Below the pieces are notes generated by a model that was not told the origin of the DNA, searched no databases, and saw only the letters and a list, made by a program, of their open reading frames with translations. The translations under genes were made by a program, and so were the position numbers. Below are positions 1 to 11,030 of a stretch of DNA of 64,000 nt, in pieces. This DNA comes from Euryodendron excelsum (taxonomy: Eukaryota > Streptophyta > Magnoliopsida > Ericales > Pentaphylacaceae). The stretch is taken from assembly GCA_033060915.1 (NCBI GenBank), contig CM065397.1:29495501-29559500 (forward strand), in the 5' to 3' direction. The stretch's first letter is position 1. The number at the start of each line of letters is the position of its first letter.

Positions 1-225
1 TGACAACATGGTCTGCCAAGGGATTCATCGTGACATTAGGAGTGGGGGCCGGTTTTGCTTTTTAGGTATTGATGACCTTGTTATCAGTAAGGTCTTAGAT
101 CTTATACTTCAAAGAGAAGCAGGACTCTGTGTCATGCCCCTATCCCCTAGAACGGTACTCGCAGGTAAGGGCAGGGTTGAAAGTTGGCAGCAACAGGCTT
201 GGCAACGACCGCGAGGGAATAGGGT
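1..225 (-). pseudogene. gag/protease linker remnant
   Basis: This continues the minus-strand element downstream of the gag tail. Reading frames are interrupted and no protease active-site motif is visible before the window edge. The + strand open frame over the same bases is a shadow. Confidence 0.4.
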
Positions 226-1478
226 TTATGTGATTGGCCTTGAGGAGCTCACGATAGGCCTCTGTCTGGGTGCACGCCAACCGTGTGAACTCCTGGTTCT
301 GCCGGTTGTTTTTGTTGGGGTTGAGGTATGGTGCAACAGGTCCAATTGCGGGTGCTTGGGTATTAGCATTGAGGATGTTGATGATAGGAGCAGGCGATGG
401 TGGTCGAGCTTGATATTGGTGTAGTATGGCTGCTGTTGTGTAGGTAGGATGACAGATACCTCTCCTTCTTTCTTACCAATACCTCGAGTGGTTGCTACTT
501 TCTTAACCGCATTTGCAAATTCCTTACTTGTCTTAGCATAGGGGTCTGTGATTCTGCCAGTTTTCAACCCATTCTCGATCAATTCTCCTTGCATTATTAG
601 CTTAGAAAACTCTTTCCGATGCTCAGGTACAGGCGCTCATAGTACAGACCTTGGAAGGTGTTCACAAACAGCTCTGCACATACTCTTTTTCTAGCAGTGG
701 GGCCTTGACTTGAGCAGCTGCCTCTCTCCATCTTAGAGCGTAATTCTTGAAGCTTTCTTTCTCACCTCGAGTCATCATCATCAGGGCACACCTATCCATG
801 GTTAGGTCACTGTTGTGTCGGTATTGGGACCGGAAGGATGTGACCAATGCATTCTAAGTCGTTATCTTCCTCAAATCTAAACGGGCGAACCATTGCAGTA
901 CGGGCCCAGTCAAGCTATGTTGGAACAGTTGCATCAGGAGTTTGGGGTCATTCCCATGGCTACTTAACGGCCAGCGTATAGCCTCAGGTGAGCCATGGGA
1001 TCCCACTTCCATCGTACTTTTGAAAATTAGGCATCTTGAATTTGGGCGGCCTTGGGTGGTTGGGAAACATGCATAGTTCATTGTAAGATGTCCCACCGAA
1101 AGTATCATGACCTTGTAGGCTGCACAAGGACTCTTCTAAGCCTTATATCTTGAGATCAAGAGGGTTCGGGCTTTCCTTCTTTGATGTGGCAGTTAGCAAG
1201 ACGGTTTCGGGGTTGTCTTCTTCTCCTTCCTCAATATGCACCACTTTGGGGAGTTCTTTGTTCTTCCCTACATTGTCAGTCCGCAGGACGACCCTTGGTG
1301 GGATAGTTTTAATTTCTTTGGCGTGAGACATCGAGGCTGACGAATTCATGGCAGGTCCTTTAAAGGCCATCAGTTGCATGAGCTTGAACATCTTGTATAT
1401 TTTTGCCTTCATCTCATTCACTTCTTCCCGTGTCACTAAGTTGTTCTGTTGATCGGGAGTGTTGCCTTCACTTGACAT
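226..1478 (-). pseudogene. gag: retrotransposon gag, frameshifted
   Basis: Read on the minus strand, a start at 1478 opens an acidic, glutamine-rich N-terminal part (111 residues). Next comes a retrotransposon gag region in several frames: a KYDGSG-type motif near 1010-1030, HGNDPKLLMQLFQ and SLTGPVLQWF near 880-950, and RGEKESFKNYALRWREAAAQ near 715-780. A basic GKKEGEV motif lies near 465-490, and a proline- and glutamine-rich tail runs toward 226. These are the hallmarks of the gag common in plant Tat/Ogre-type Ty3/gypsy elements. At least four frame changes and several stops separate the open pieces of 111, 84, 61 and 122 residues, so it cannot make an intact capsid protein. It would have formed the virus-like particle that packages element RNA. 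Confidence 0.8.
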
Positions 1479-3073
1479 TGGCGTTGCTCATTGTCGAGTA
1501 AGGACTAGGGTTCAAAGTACAAGGGACACTTGTGTTCCTCTCTTTCCTTTTCTTGGAGCAATAGTGACCTAAAAATGCAAGCAATCTCACCAGAAACTAT
1601 TGCTAGTCTTTTGATGAGATGAGAGGGGGGTAGAAAATAAAGAAAAACAAAACAAAAGTATCATATGTTAGGTTTTGGATTTGGAAAGATGTTATGCAAT
1701 GCATGGCCTAGGGGTGCCCCTGCCTTTTGAGGGGAACTAACCATGATGCTTTGGCTCACGTCTAGAGATAGGGGGTTGCCCCTACATGCAATACTGAAGC
1801 TATGCCTATACATTCATCCATTCATACATTCACTCACTGCATGTAAATAACAACTTTATTGAAATGAATTTTCCTTGTACATAGAATTTTTCACAAATAC
1901 ATGGAAATGGGAAGTGGGGACATTTTTCTTGGGACTTTCGCCTATTCTATATTTACATCATGCGATCTTAAACTACTCTTGAGTTCTCAAATTTGCCTTC
2001 TTGGATGAAAGTTGGTGGGAGATCTTGATTTGAATTGCCCCCCGTCTTCTTGGTAGCCCTATCTCCATGAGCAAAGAGGGATTAGGGCCCCTCTTTGTAA
2101 AATGACTTTGATGCATGCCATGAATCCTTAGGGTCTCTTGGTACCCTTAGGAGTTTTGGGTTGGCTTGATTTGAGCGAGAAGGTCTTTGGGGCCTTTCTC
2201 TAGGGTTTGATTGGATTCATGAAGATGTAATGACTTGAGTTACTTTGGGAACTCTTGTCTTGAAATGAATTCTGATGCATGAGCAGTTATGATACATATA
2301 CATAATAAAATGGCAAGAGGTAAATAACATAATAGCATGAATTGAACAGAATATATAAAGGAAAACAAAGCGGTCGCCCTTTCCTCCTTGGTTTTGAAAT
2401 TGACGCGTCTATCCTAAATCCGGCAGAGGTTTGGCTGTACATGGGGTGCTACATGAACATAAGGTTGGGGTTTTACTAATGCTTCCTAAAAAGGCTCAGT
2501 TCCCAAACCTTCAAACCTTCGGCGTCCACCCCTGAAAGGGTGAACTCCATCTTTGGTTGGTAGTTCGAGTGGGGAAATTATCAAGAGATCGTAGGCTAAG
2601 AAACTAACACAGCATCCATCCACAGTCAATATATTGTTCCCCCTTCTATTTAGAAGGGCAGTAACCAGGTAATATATGCAAAATGCAAATGCAAGTGAGG
2701 GCACCAAGTGTGTGTGGAGTTTTTAAAAATGGAGGAAAGGACCCAACAACACACATTACATCCTGTCCATTCATCACATATATGACAATAAATAAGACAT
2801 GAAATAAAATGTGAACAAAGGTCCACCTACAAAAGAAAAATGCAAAGAGTTAGTAACTTTTCAAAAAACTTAATGCAAGGTACAATGGATGGTCAACACA
2901 AGAGCATGAATGTAAGCAATGAATGCATGTGATGACACTTGTTTGAAAGTTGTTTTGAAAAATAAGATTTGCTTTGGAAACTTGGAAAAATTTAATGAGT
3001 GGATAAAACTAGACAAGGTAATCGGAGATTTTGGGTGAGTGAAGGGATATGTTAATGGCCTAACCCTCTAGGT
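1479..3073 (-). other. leader of copy A between primer site and gag
   Basis: About 1.6 kb between the primer-binding site and the first gag methionine. It is AT-rich with many stops in all frames; the open frames of 66-73 codons here resemble nothing I recognise. Long untranslated or extra-ORF leaders occur in Ogre-type elements, but I cannot show a conserved ORF1 here. Confidence 0.5.
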
Positions 3074-3092
3074 GTCCCTAGTGGAGTCGCCA
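3074..3092 (-). other. primer-binding site (tRNA-Arg type)
   Basis: The minus strand reads TGGCGACTCCACTAGGGAC, two bases after the LTR end CGCGACA. The + strand therefore ends GGAGTCGCCA, matching the 3' acceptor end of plant tRNA-Arg with its CCA. This fixes the LTR end and shows the element runs on the minus strand. The tRNA identity is from memory. Confidence 0.75.
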
Positions 3093-4404
3093 ACTGTCGC
3101 GCCCCGATCTTTGGGTCTAAGGTCCTTTCAGCTAGGAGACAAAAGCACAAAACTCTGTCACTAGAACTCATCCTCCTAGAAGGACAAGTGTGACTAGGTT
3201 TGAATCGAAATTGGTTTGACCAAGGGCTTCTTAGAAAAATAGGAGTCGCCACCTAACTTGATTAAGGTGAGTTAGGTCACCTAAAACTAAGTATTAATCC
3301 AAATATCAAACTTAGGGTTCTTGGAAATGATTTTAAAAATGTCCTCAAGAGAGGGTTTGTAAGAAAATAGGTTGCTTGGCAACCTTTGGAAAGATTTAAG
3401 CCCTTTCAGAAAACAACTCCATTTTGGTCTTTCGAAAATAGAAATCTATGGTTCGGGGGTTGGTTACGTGTAGGAAAGATATCCTAATATCATCACCCTA
3501 CCTCTCCCTTTCAATACCTACATGTCTAATCACCCTTTGTTCACTCACTAAAATAACCGGTTACCATCATCTACTTAATGTCCACTTTAGAATTTTAAAA
3601 ATGGGGTTTAGTCATCTCTTTTCAGATGAATGGTGCATGATGCATGTTTTGGAAGAAGTTTGAAAGCATGGGAGTTTTGAAGAGATTTGAAATGAAAACT
3701 TTGAATTGATTGAAATTTTTGAAAAGGGGATTGGAGTTAAAATAGAAGTTATAACCGCACAATTTTAGGTCACCTACGTATCTCATTCGGCGAGAATCAG
3801 GTCATTCGTAGTTTGGGCAAGAGCCCTATGGAAAATAGGAGCATTAGGGCATTTGGAATGTTTTGAAGACACGTTAAGGTCTTTGGAAAAGAGAGCTTGA
3901 GAGTTTTGGTTTTGGATTGGATGTTGGAGTGTTCATAAATAGAACTTTAAAACTCTTGAAAGAAGGTTTCGAAGTGTTTTGAGATGTTTTTGGAATGACT
4001 CAAAGGAGTTTTAGGAGTGCTTTGGAAATAACTCAAGAGAGTTTGGAAAATGTCATATAGTTTTGTTTGTAAACCTAGGAGGTGTGATTTTAGAATGTTA
4101 AAAAGGTTTTCGAAAATGTTTCTTGAAAACACCTAAAACTTCGAAATTCTAATATAGACAACCTTGAAGGTTGTTCTTGATATATCACTTTCCCTTGGGG
4201 TCCCTAACCATGAGAAGGGTAGGGGACACATTAGCATTGTGAGTTTTTGAAAGCGTTTTTAAAGATAGAGTGTAGGACTATTTGAAAAGGTCATAATGTT
4301 TGTTCTTGAAATCTCAAGGGAGTAGGAGGTTTTCGAAAAATGAGTTATGGGAGTAGTTTTAAATAGAAAGATCCTTTAAAAGGGGTTCATGAGTTGGAAC
4401 CTTG

Positions 4405-4600
4405 AAGTATACTAACCTAGGTTAGGTTGACTAACTTGGGTTAGGTTAACCTATGGTTAAGGTAACCAAGAGTTAACTAACTTGGGTTTGGTTAACCTAG
4501 GGTTAGATAACTAGGGTCAAGTTAACCAAGGGTTGGATAACTAGGGTCAAATTAACCTAGGGATAACTAGGGTCCAGTTAACCTAGGGTTAGATTGGAGG
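4405..4600. repeat. degenerate GTTAACCTAGGGTTAG array in LTR A
   Basis: About 200 bp of imperfect short repeats built from GGTTAACC, CCTAGGGTTAG and AACTAGGGTCAAGTTAACC. Many units are self-complementary. Copies B, C and E have at most one or two related units. Confidence 0.65.
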
Positions 4601-5960
4601 ATGGTTTGAAAAATGGTTTTATACACTTTTGAAAAGAGTTTTAGAAAACAAATCATGTAATGCAAAAGACTTTGGTTGACAACCCTTTTGAAAATCATTT
4701 CCATGAAAATTTGACTCTAACCAAGAATATGGTCTATATGGTTGGTGCTTGAAAACCATTCCAAAGAAGGTTTTCTTAGGGCCATTATAACATTTATCTT
4801 GAAAAGAATGGGACTTCAAGAATCAACATAATGATGACAACTTTTGAAAAATCATTTCTGATGCAAAGATGGAGAGAATAAATTTTTGAAAATCATTTTT
4901 GAGAAGAAGATTTTGAAAACCATTTTTAAAGGAAACCATTCCGATAAGGTAGAGTTCTTATGGCCAATGTAAAGGGAGACCACCCAAGAGAGGGTTCCAT
5001 GGGGCCATTTCAACCGCCAAACTTGAGGGAATGGAAACCTTGAAAATTAAAGAGTTTAAAAATCACTTTTGTACAAGTATAGGAAGAGAAGGGAACCATT
5101 CTAACAATTTAGGACTCTTATGGCCAATATGAAAGGGAGACCACTCAAGAAAGGGTTCTATGGCCCATTTCAACCACTAAACTTGAAAGAATAGAACCTT
5201 GGGAGTTAGAGAGTTTGAAAACTATTTTCATGCAAGTTGGGGTTAAGTGGGGGCTTTTCTAAGGTATAGTTTCTAAGGTCACAACCTAAACTTTAAGGGA
5301 CCAACTCCTAAAACCCTTTTGAAAGGAATATGGAGCTTGAAAATAAAAATAATGCAAGCTTTGTAGAACATGGTTATAAACATGAAAATGAAGCCAAGTA
5401 CACAAGACATGATCAAGATAGCAAAATACAAGGCAGTCATGAATACATACAAGGCTTTAGGCTACACCACATAATCAAGGGGCTCTTAGGCCATACCATC
5501 TTAAAGTAAGCTAGTAAGAGATCCCCCCACACAGTGGCTCCTACTAGCTTTCCTCTAGGCATGACCTAAGAGCCCTCTTGGCTTCAAGTATGCAAAAAAA
5601 AAGAGGGTTAAAAATGAGGATTAAAATAGAGAATAGCTTAAGTAGGCTAAGAGGGAGAAGAAAAGAGTAGGGGAAGACAAAAATGTAAAAGAAATACCAC
5701 CCTTTGCCTTTAATGCACTTGTAATCTTCTATGGATGCCTTGACTTGAACTTGGATGACTTCAAATAGGCTTGAGGGGCTGGAAGGAGAAGTTTAATGAT
5801 GTATAGGGCTATGCAGGCGAGGTGTATGGGTTAGAGGGAGGTGGAATCTAGCCTAAGTGTTGGAGGAGTGAGATGTATATAGAAATTCGAGATTATGGAG
5901 CAGTTTCAGCAGAGCTTTGCATCAATTTTCGGTTCTCCCATATGCAAAGAGGGAGGCCTC

Positions 5961-5968
5961 TATTTATA
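5961..5968 (-). promoter_or_regulatory. TATA box of LTR A
   Basis: CCTATAAATA on the minus strand, about 1.8 kb into the LTR from its 5' end, at the same relative place as the TATA boxes of copies B-E. Transcription would run leftward toward gag. Confidence 0.65.
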
Positions 5969-5981
5969 GGCAACCTAGAAC

Positions 5982-6165
5982 AGCCCTGGCGCATGTGCTA
6001 CATGCGCTTGGCCAAAATTTGCTCTGGCACATGTAGCACATGCGTCAGTACTATTCCATTACCAAAATGCCACGTGACACCCCTTGTACTGGCTAAATCT
6101 TGACGGTTGATCGAACTTTGGTCAATTTGATCAAAATCTGAGCGCATGTAGCATATGCTCCGTCA
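5982..6165 (-). repeat. promoter-proximal palindromic motifs of LTR A
   Basis: Three imperfect palindromes of the form GCGCATGTGCTACATGCGC or close variants lie near 5989-6010, 6025-6045 and 6140-6165, upstream of the TATA box in transcription sense. The other LTR copies have a different palindrome here. Confidence 0.6.
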
Positions 6166-7780
6166 TCGGGAGTGTTCATTTAAACTTTACCTTGATAACC
6201 GAGCCAACCAGGAAGGTTCTGGGAGAATCGGTTGCATCCACGGTGTTCCTCTAGGGTTTCTCGTGAACTTTCGTGTTTTTGAAAAGTGCAAATGGTGTTC
6301 AGAAGTGTGAGATATTGTCTCGAAAAATGTGCATAAAATGGCATCACTGCAGAGTGTCTGTGATATGCTCCGTAGGGTTTCGAAAGTAGTTATTTTTACG
6401 TCGCATGATCGGGGTCTTCAGGAAGCGATCTTTTCAATGGGACCATACTGATGGAAAGTTCTATGGGAATACTTTCGGGAATTCCCTAATTTGCACATTT
6501 GTCAAATCCATTGATAGTGCGTTTTAATTAGGGAATTCGAGAAAAAGTCAACCTTGGCGGATCGTCTGCGAGACGCTCCAGGGGTTGCCGAAAGTAGTAG
6601 TTTTCATGCCTTCGCGATGAGGAGCTTCGGGAAGCGATCTATCCGATCGAGCTATATCTATGGAAAGACCTATGAACGAGCTTTCGAGAATTCCTTGTTT
6701 ACACATTTCTCAAGTCATTTGACAGTGTGTTATAACTAGGGAATCGGGAGGAAGGGCAATTTTGGCGGAGCGTCTGCGAGACGCTCCAGAGAACTTTTAT
6801 TGAGTCAGTGGTGTCTAGCATCGTAAGGTCCCCCTTAGGTTAGACAGGGATGTTTGGTAAGACCTGTCGTTCAACATCCTAGGACCAGTGTTGTTTTGGG
6901 GCACGTTTGAGTTGTTAAGGACAAAATGGTCATTTTGGCTGGTTTCAGTTGAAAATGATTAGGAATGGATCGGAATGTTATGTTAATCGTGCGGGGTCGT
7001 TCAGGGATGGTTTTTGGAGAGTCTTTTACCATTTGGTGGGGTTTGTGCAGTATTGGGGCGTTCAGGGGCAAAACGGTCATTTTGATCGGAGTTAACTTGA
7101 ATGAAACCGGAATTGGACTGGATGGCATACAGAGTATGCCTAACAGTTTAGTAACACTTGGGAAGGGTGGACTTACCGTTTCGAGGGATTTTGAACTTTC
7201 TAAAAACTCGCCTAGAGGCCCAAGGGGTAGGTTTGGTCATTTTTCACCAAGTCGGGCTAGCAGGCGCAGGTGTCGACCTAGGTGTTGGTTTTTTAAACTG
7301 CCCGGTCTCAAAAAACTACCTGTGCGGTATTAGTCCCTGAGACCGCCCAGTTTCCGAGAGCTAGCTGTAGGGTGGTGTTAGTTTCTAAAAACACTTAGTC
7401 CCAGAAAGCTACCTGTGAGGGTGGTGTTGGTATCTGAGAACGCCTGGTCTTAGAGAAGTACCAAATGATGGACATTTTACATTGGCGGGCTAGCAGGGGC
7501 CAGAAGTGAACAGTTTGGAATTTGATAAAGTGTTGGTCCCCGAGATCACCCGATCTCGGGAAGCTACCTGGATGTCGTTGGTTTCAGAGACCGCCCGGTT
7601 CTGAAAAGCTGCCTGGAATGATGTTTATGGCTTCAGCGGGACCTCGTGGGCCCGAGAAATGAACAGTTAACTAGATTGGAGTTTGAAAGGCTCGTCTTGA
7701 GCTTGCATGTGTTGTGACTTTTGAAAACTGGATCCGGTTGGGCCAGAAATTGCTGAGCAGGCAAAAATGGGATGCTTACA

Positions 7781-7894
7781 TTATGCTAATGTAGTTAACC
7801 AATTTAGGAAGCTGAACCCAAATCAAGGGGGGGCAAGGGAATCCCTATTTTGGAACGTATAATCATGGGTGGCACAATCACCCCAACCTTAGTT

Positions 7895-7925
<31 letters not shown>

Positions 7926-7952
7926 AGTGGCAGTATCGCCCCACAACCATAT
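7781..7952 (+). pseudogene. gag: Athila-like gag fragment
   Basis: The translation contains NPYFGTYN followed by HNHPNLS, a tract typical of Athila-type gag upstream of protease, then a run of glycine codons that has become a pure G tract. It is bounded left by the outer end of LTR A and right by solo LTR B, and gag resumes at 12576. Frameshifts and a stop show it is dead. Confidence 0.7.
7896..7922 (+). repeat. poly-G tract (27 G)
   Basis: Uninterrupted run of 27 G where the Athila-like gag would encode a Trp-Gly-Gly stretch. Length may be affected by sequencing or assembly. Confidence 0.9.
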
Positions 7953-10902
7953 TGTCGCGCGCCGATTTTTTGCACTCAAGAAAAACAAGTGAGAAAAACA
8001 CAATACTTTCTCGTTAGAACACATCTTTTTAGAAGGACGAGTGCGACTACGTTTGAACTTAAAATTGATTTGATTAAGGGCTTTTGAAAAAAGTTTAAAG
8101 TTGCCACCTAACTTGATTAAGGTGAGTTAGGTCACCTAAAACTTAGTGCAATCCAAAAATTAAACCTAGGATTTTTGAAAAGGGTTTTGAAAACTTCTTC
8201 AAAATAGGGTTTTTTGAAAAACAGGTTGTTTGGCAACCTTTAAAAAGATTTAAATCCTTTTTGAAAATAACTTCATTTTGCTCTTTGAAAATAATGATAT
8301 AGGTTCAGAGGTTAGTTACGTGTAAAGAAGATATCCTAAGATCATCACCCTACCCCGCCCTTGCGGTACCTACATGTCTATTCTCCCTAGGTTCACTCAT
8401 TTTGAGTCTTCGATTATCCATTGTCTAATTTTATCTACTTTAAAAAGAATTTTAGAAAGAAGTTTAACATGATGCATGACTTGCAAATACAAGAAAAAAA
8501 AAGATTTGGTTTTCAAGATAGATTTGAAAAGAAAGATTTGAAGTTTGAAAAAAAGTTTTAGAAATTGAAAATTGAAAATAAATTATGAAATTGGAGATTT
8601 GAAAAAGATTATAGAATTTAAAAAAGGTTGTGGAATTAGAAATTTAAAAAAGATTGTGAAAATAAAAATTTGAAAAAGGTTGTAATTGCACCCATGAGAG
8701 TTGTCTTCGTATCCTTTCGTTGGGAATTAGGTCAGTTCCAGTTCGGACAAAAGTCTGATTGCAAATAGACACTTTGAGGTTTTGAAAAGTTTGAATTGAA
8801 AAGATTTGATTCGAAAAGAGTTTAATTTGAAAAAGAGTTTGATTTGAACTTGGAATAGAAGATTTGAAATTGAAATTTGATTTGAAATTGAACCTAGACT
8901 TAGAATTGAACTTGGAAAAGGGTTTGAACTTTGAAAGAGCGCTTGGACTTGATTTTGTAAAGAAGTAGTTGAGTTTTGAAAACATTTTGACTTAGATTAA
9001 AGTTGAAAAACCATCTTGATTTAGAAAGGAGTTTTAGAAAAGAATTGAAGCTTCCTAACTTAGGATTAGGGTTGAACTGGGGCTTAGGTAACCTAAGGTT
9101 GGAGAATGGACTTAAAATAAGAAGGTTTGATCTAGACTTGAAAAGTTTGATTTGATTTTAGAAAACTTAGAATTAAGAAAGATGAGGTTTAAGAAAGGTT
9201 TGAAAATGATTTGATATGATTTTAGAAACACTTGACTTGAAAAGACTTGCAAAGATTTGACTTAATTACTTGATTTGAATGAATTTAGAAACTTAGAATT
9301 TAGGAAAGAGTAGATTTTAGAAAGCTTAGAATTAGGAAAGTTTCACAATAAGAAAGTTTCATTTTAGGAAAGTGCTATTTTAAGAAAGTTTCAAATTAGG
9401 AAAGTGTTGAATTTAGGAAAGATCTGAATTTGAAAAATTTTGATTATAGAAAGTATTGATTTTAGAAAGATTTGAAAGCTTAAACTTAGGAAAGGTTTGA
9501 GTTACAAAAGATTTGATTTCTATTTCTTAAAGTAGAAGATTATACTTTATTTTAAAAAATGGATGATTTGATTTTGATTTCAAAATTGGAGGATTTGATT
9601 TAGTTTCCTAATTTGGAAGATTAGATTAACATGGAATTAGAAAGGTTGAGTTTTGGAAATCTATGATTTGGTGTAAAAAAAAGGTTTTGGAGATTTAAAA
9701 TTTGATGTAAAAAATAATTTTTGGAAACCTATAGTTTGAGACAAAATAAAAAGTCATAATTTTAGGAAAATGAACTTGGGTTTCCTAACCATGGATTCTA
9801 AGGCTTTACTTGAACTCCAAGGAAAAGAGTTTTTGAAAACGAGATCTTTGAAAAAGAATTTTTAGAAAGTAGACTTTTGGAAGAAGTTTTTAGGAAAATG
9901 ATTTTGAAAACAATTTTTAGAAAAGAGGTTTGAATATGGACTTTTACAAATATCTCACTTTCTTAAAACAATTAGAACCATGAAAAGGTTAGAACCATTC
10001 TATGGTTGTGATTTTGAAAACAACAAAGATTTGAAATAGGGACCAATATGATCACATTGAATACCACACTTTCCTAAAACAACCCTAACCATGGAATGAC
10101 TAGAATCATCTTAAGATTGTGGTTTTGATAAAAATAAATTAGGATTTACACCCAAAATATGGACCTTAATGGTCACAATGAATATCACACTTTCCTAAAA
10201 TAACTCTAATTATGGAATGGCTAGAATCACTTTAGGATTGTGTTTTTAAAAAACAAGTTTGAAAAAGAAAATTTTGAATGCAAGTTTTGAAAACAACCTT
10301 GATGCAAGTTTGACAATAACTTTGAGAACAACTTTGAATAGATGTATAAATATGATATACACAATGCAAGAAGGGTTGTGAACATACAAGGCTAGACTTC
10401 ACCACATAATCAAGGGTGCCAAACCCACACCATCAAGGGTTGAATTTGAAGAAAGGCCCTGACACGGTGACCTTCAACAATTCTTCCTAGGCATGAATTG
10501 GGCAGTCCCTTGTTTCAAGCATGCAAGAAAGGGAGGTAGAAGATGGGGGATTAAAATAGAAGAAAACCCAAGTGGATTAGGACAGAGAAGAGAGAGAGAG
10601 AATTACATAAAAATAAATCGAAAGCCTACCTTGTCTTTTTCTTGCTTTGATTTCCTTGCTTGCTTCACTTTAATCGAACCTTGAGAGCCTTAAAGTTGCA
10701 GCACCTTGAGTCTTCAATGGAGACCTTGGAGGCTTGTGTTTGAGTGTATGAGGTGTATAGTGGCTAGGGTTTGAGTGTATGGAGGTTAGGGCTTGAAGAG
10801 GCTAGAGAGGGCTAGGGTTTGGACAGATTTCGAGTTCTAGATTTCGAGAGACAACATTGTTGGGCTGAGTTTGCAGACCATCTTCACATAGGGGGAGGGC
10901 TT

Positions 10903-10912
10903 GTATTTATAG
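10903..10912 (-). promoter_or_regulatory. TATA box of LTR B
   Basis: CCTATAAATA on the minus strand, next to the palindromic block at 10924-11030. Confidence 0.6.
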
Positions 10913-10923
10913 GTAACTAAATG

Positions 10924-11030
10924 ACCTAGCACCTGTTGTAGTGGTGCCAGGACAAAATTCTCATTAGCACCACTCCAAGTGTCGCCAAGACATTTATTGG
11001 CTTAGCGCCACTACTAGTGGTGCCATCCAC
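10924..11030 (-). repeat. promoter-proximal palindromes of LTR B
   Basis: Imperfect units of the type GCGCCACT-NNN-AGTGGTGCC lie upstream of the TATA box and match the blocks in C, D and E. Confidence 0.6.

Larger units (their letters stand above)
1..7780 (-). mobile_element. Ogre/Tat-like Ty3/gypsy element, 5' part (copy A)
   Basis: On the minus strand the order is LTR (7780 to 3095), a 2-bp spacer, a primer-binding site (3092-3074), a leader of about 1.6 kb, and a broken gag (1478-226). The rest of the element (protease onward and 3' LTR) lies left of the window. The very long LTR of 4,686 bp, the tRNA-Arg-type primer site and the gag type fit the Ogre/Tat lineage; that lineage call is inference. 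The outer end at 7780 abuts Athila-like gag sequence that resumes at 7781, so copy A inserted into that older element. The matching target duplication is outside the window and cannot be checked. Confidence 0.8.
3095..7780 (-). repeat. long LTR copy A (5' LTR, 4,686 bp)
   Basis: In sense (minus) orientation it starts TGTAAGCATCCCATTTTTGC at 7780 and ends GGGCGCGACA at 3095. Its termini match copies B-E. Promoter features are a TATAAATA box at 5968-5961 with imperfect palindromes just upstream. It differs from B-E in its palindrome sequence and in a GTTAACCTAGGGTTAG-rich array (4405-4600). It is therefore a diverged member or sister family. Confidence 0.85.

Noticed and set aside
4405..4600. 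Interstitial telomere-like repeat
   Set aside because: Units are GTTAACCTAGGGTTAG-type and palindromic, not runs of TTTAGGG; the block belongs to an LTR.
7922..7940. Match of GCGCAGTGGCAGTATCG to the start of animal U4 snRNA
   Set aside because: Only about 17 bases, no following U4 sequence, plant U4 differs here as I recall it, and the bases lie within Athila-like gag.
8644..8985. Minus-strand ORF of 113 codons (and similar in 16726-16977, 20918-21271, 22609-22965)
   Set aside because: Low-complexity Phe/Lys/Ser or Glu/Arg translations of LTR microrepeats; different copies give unrelated proteins.
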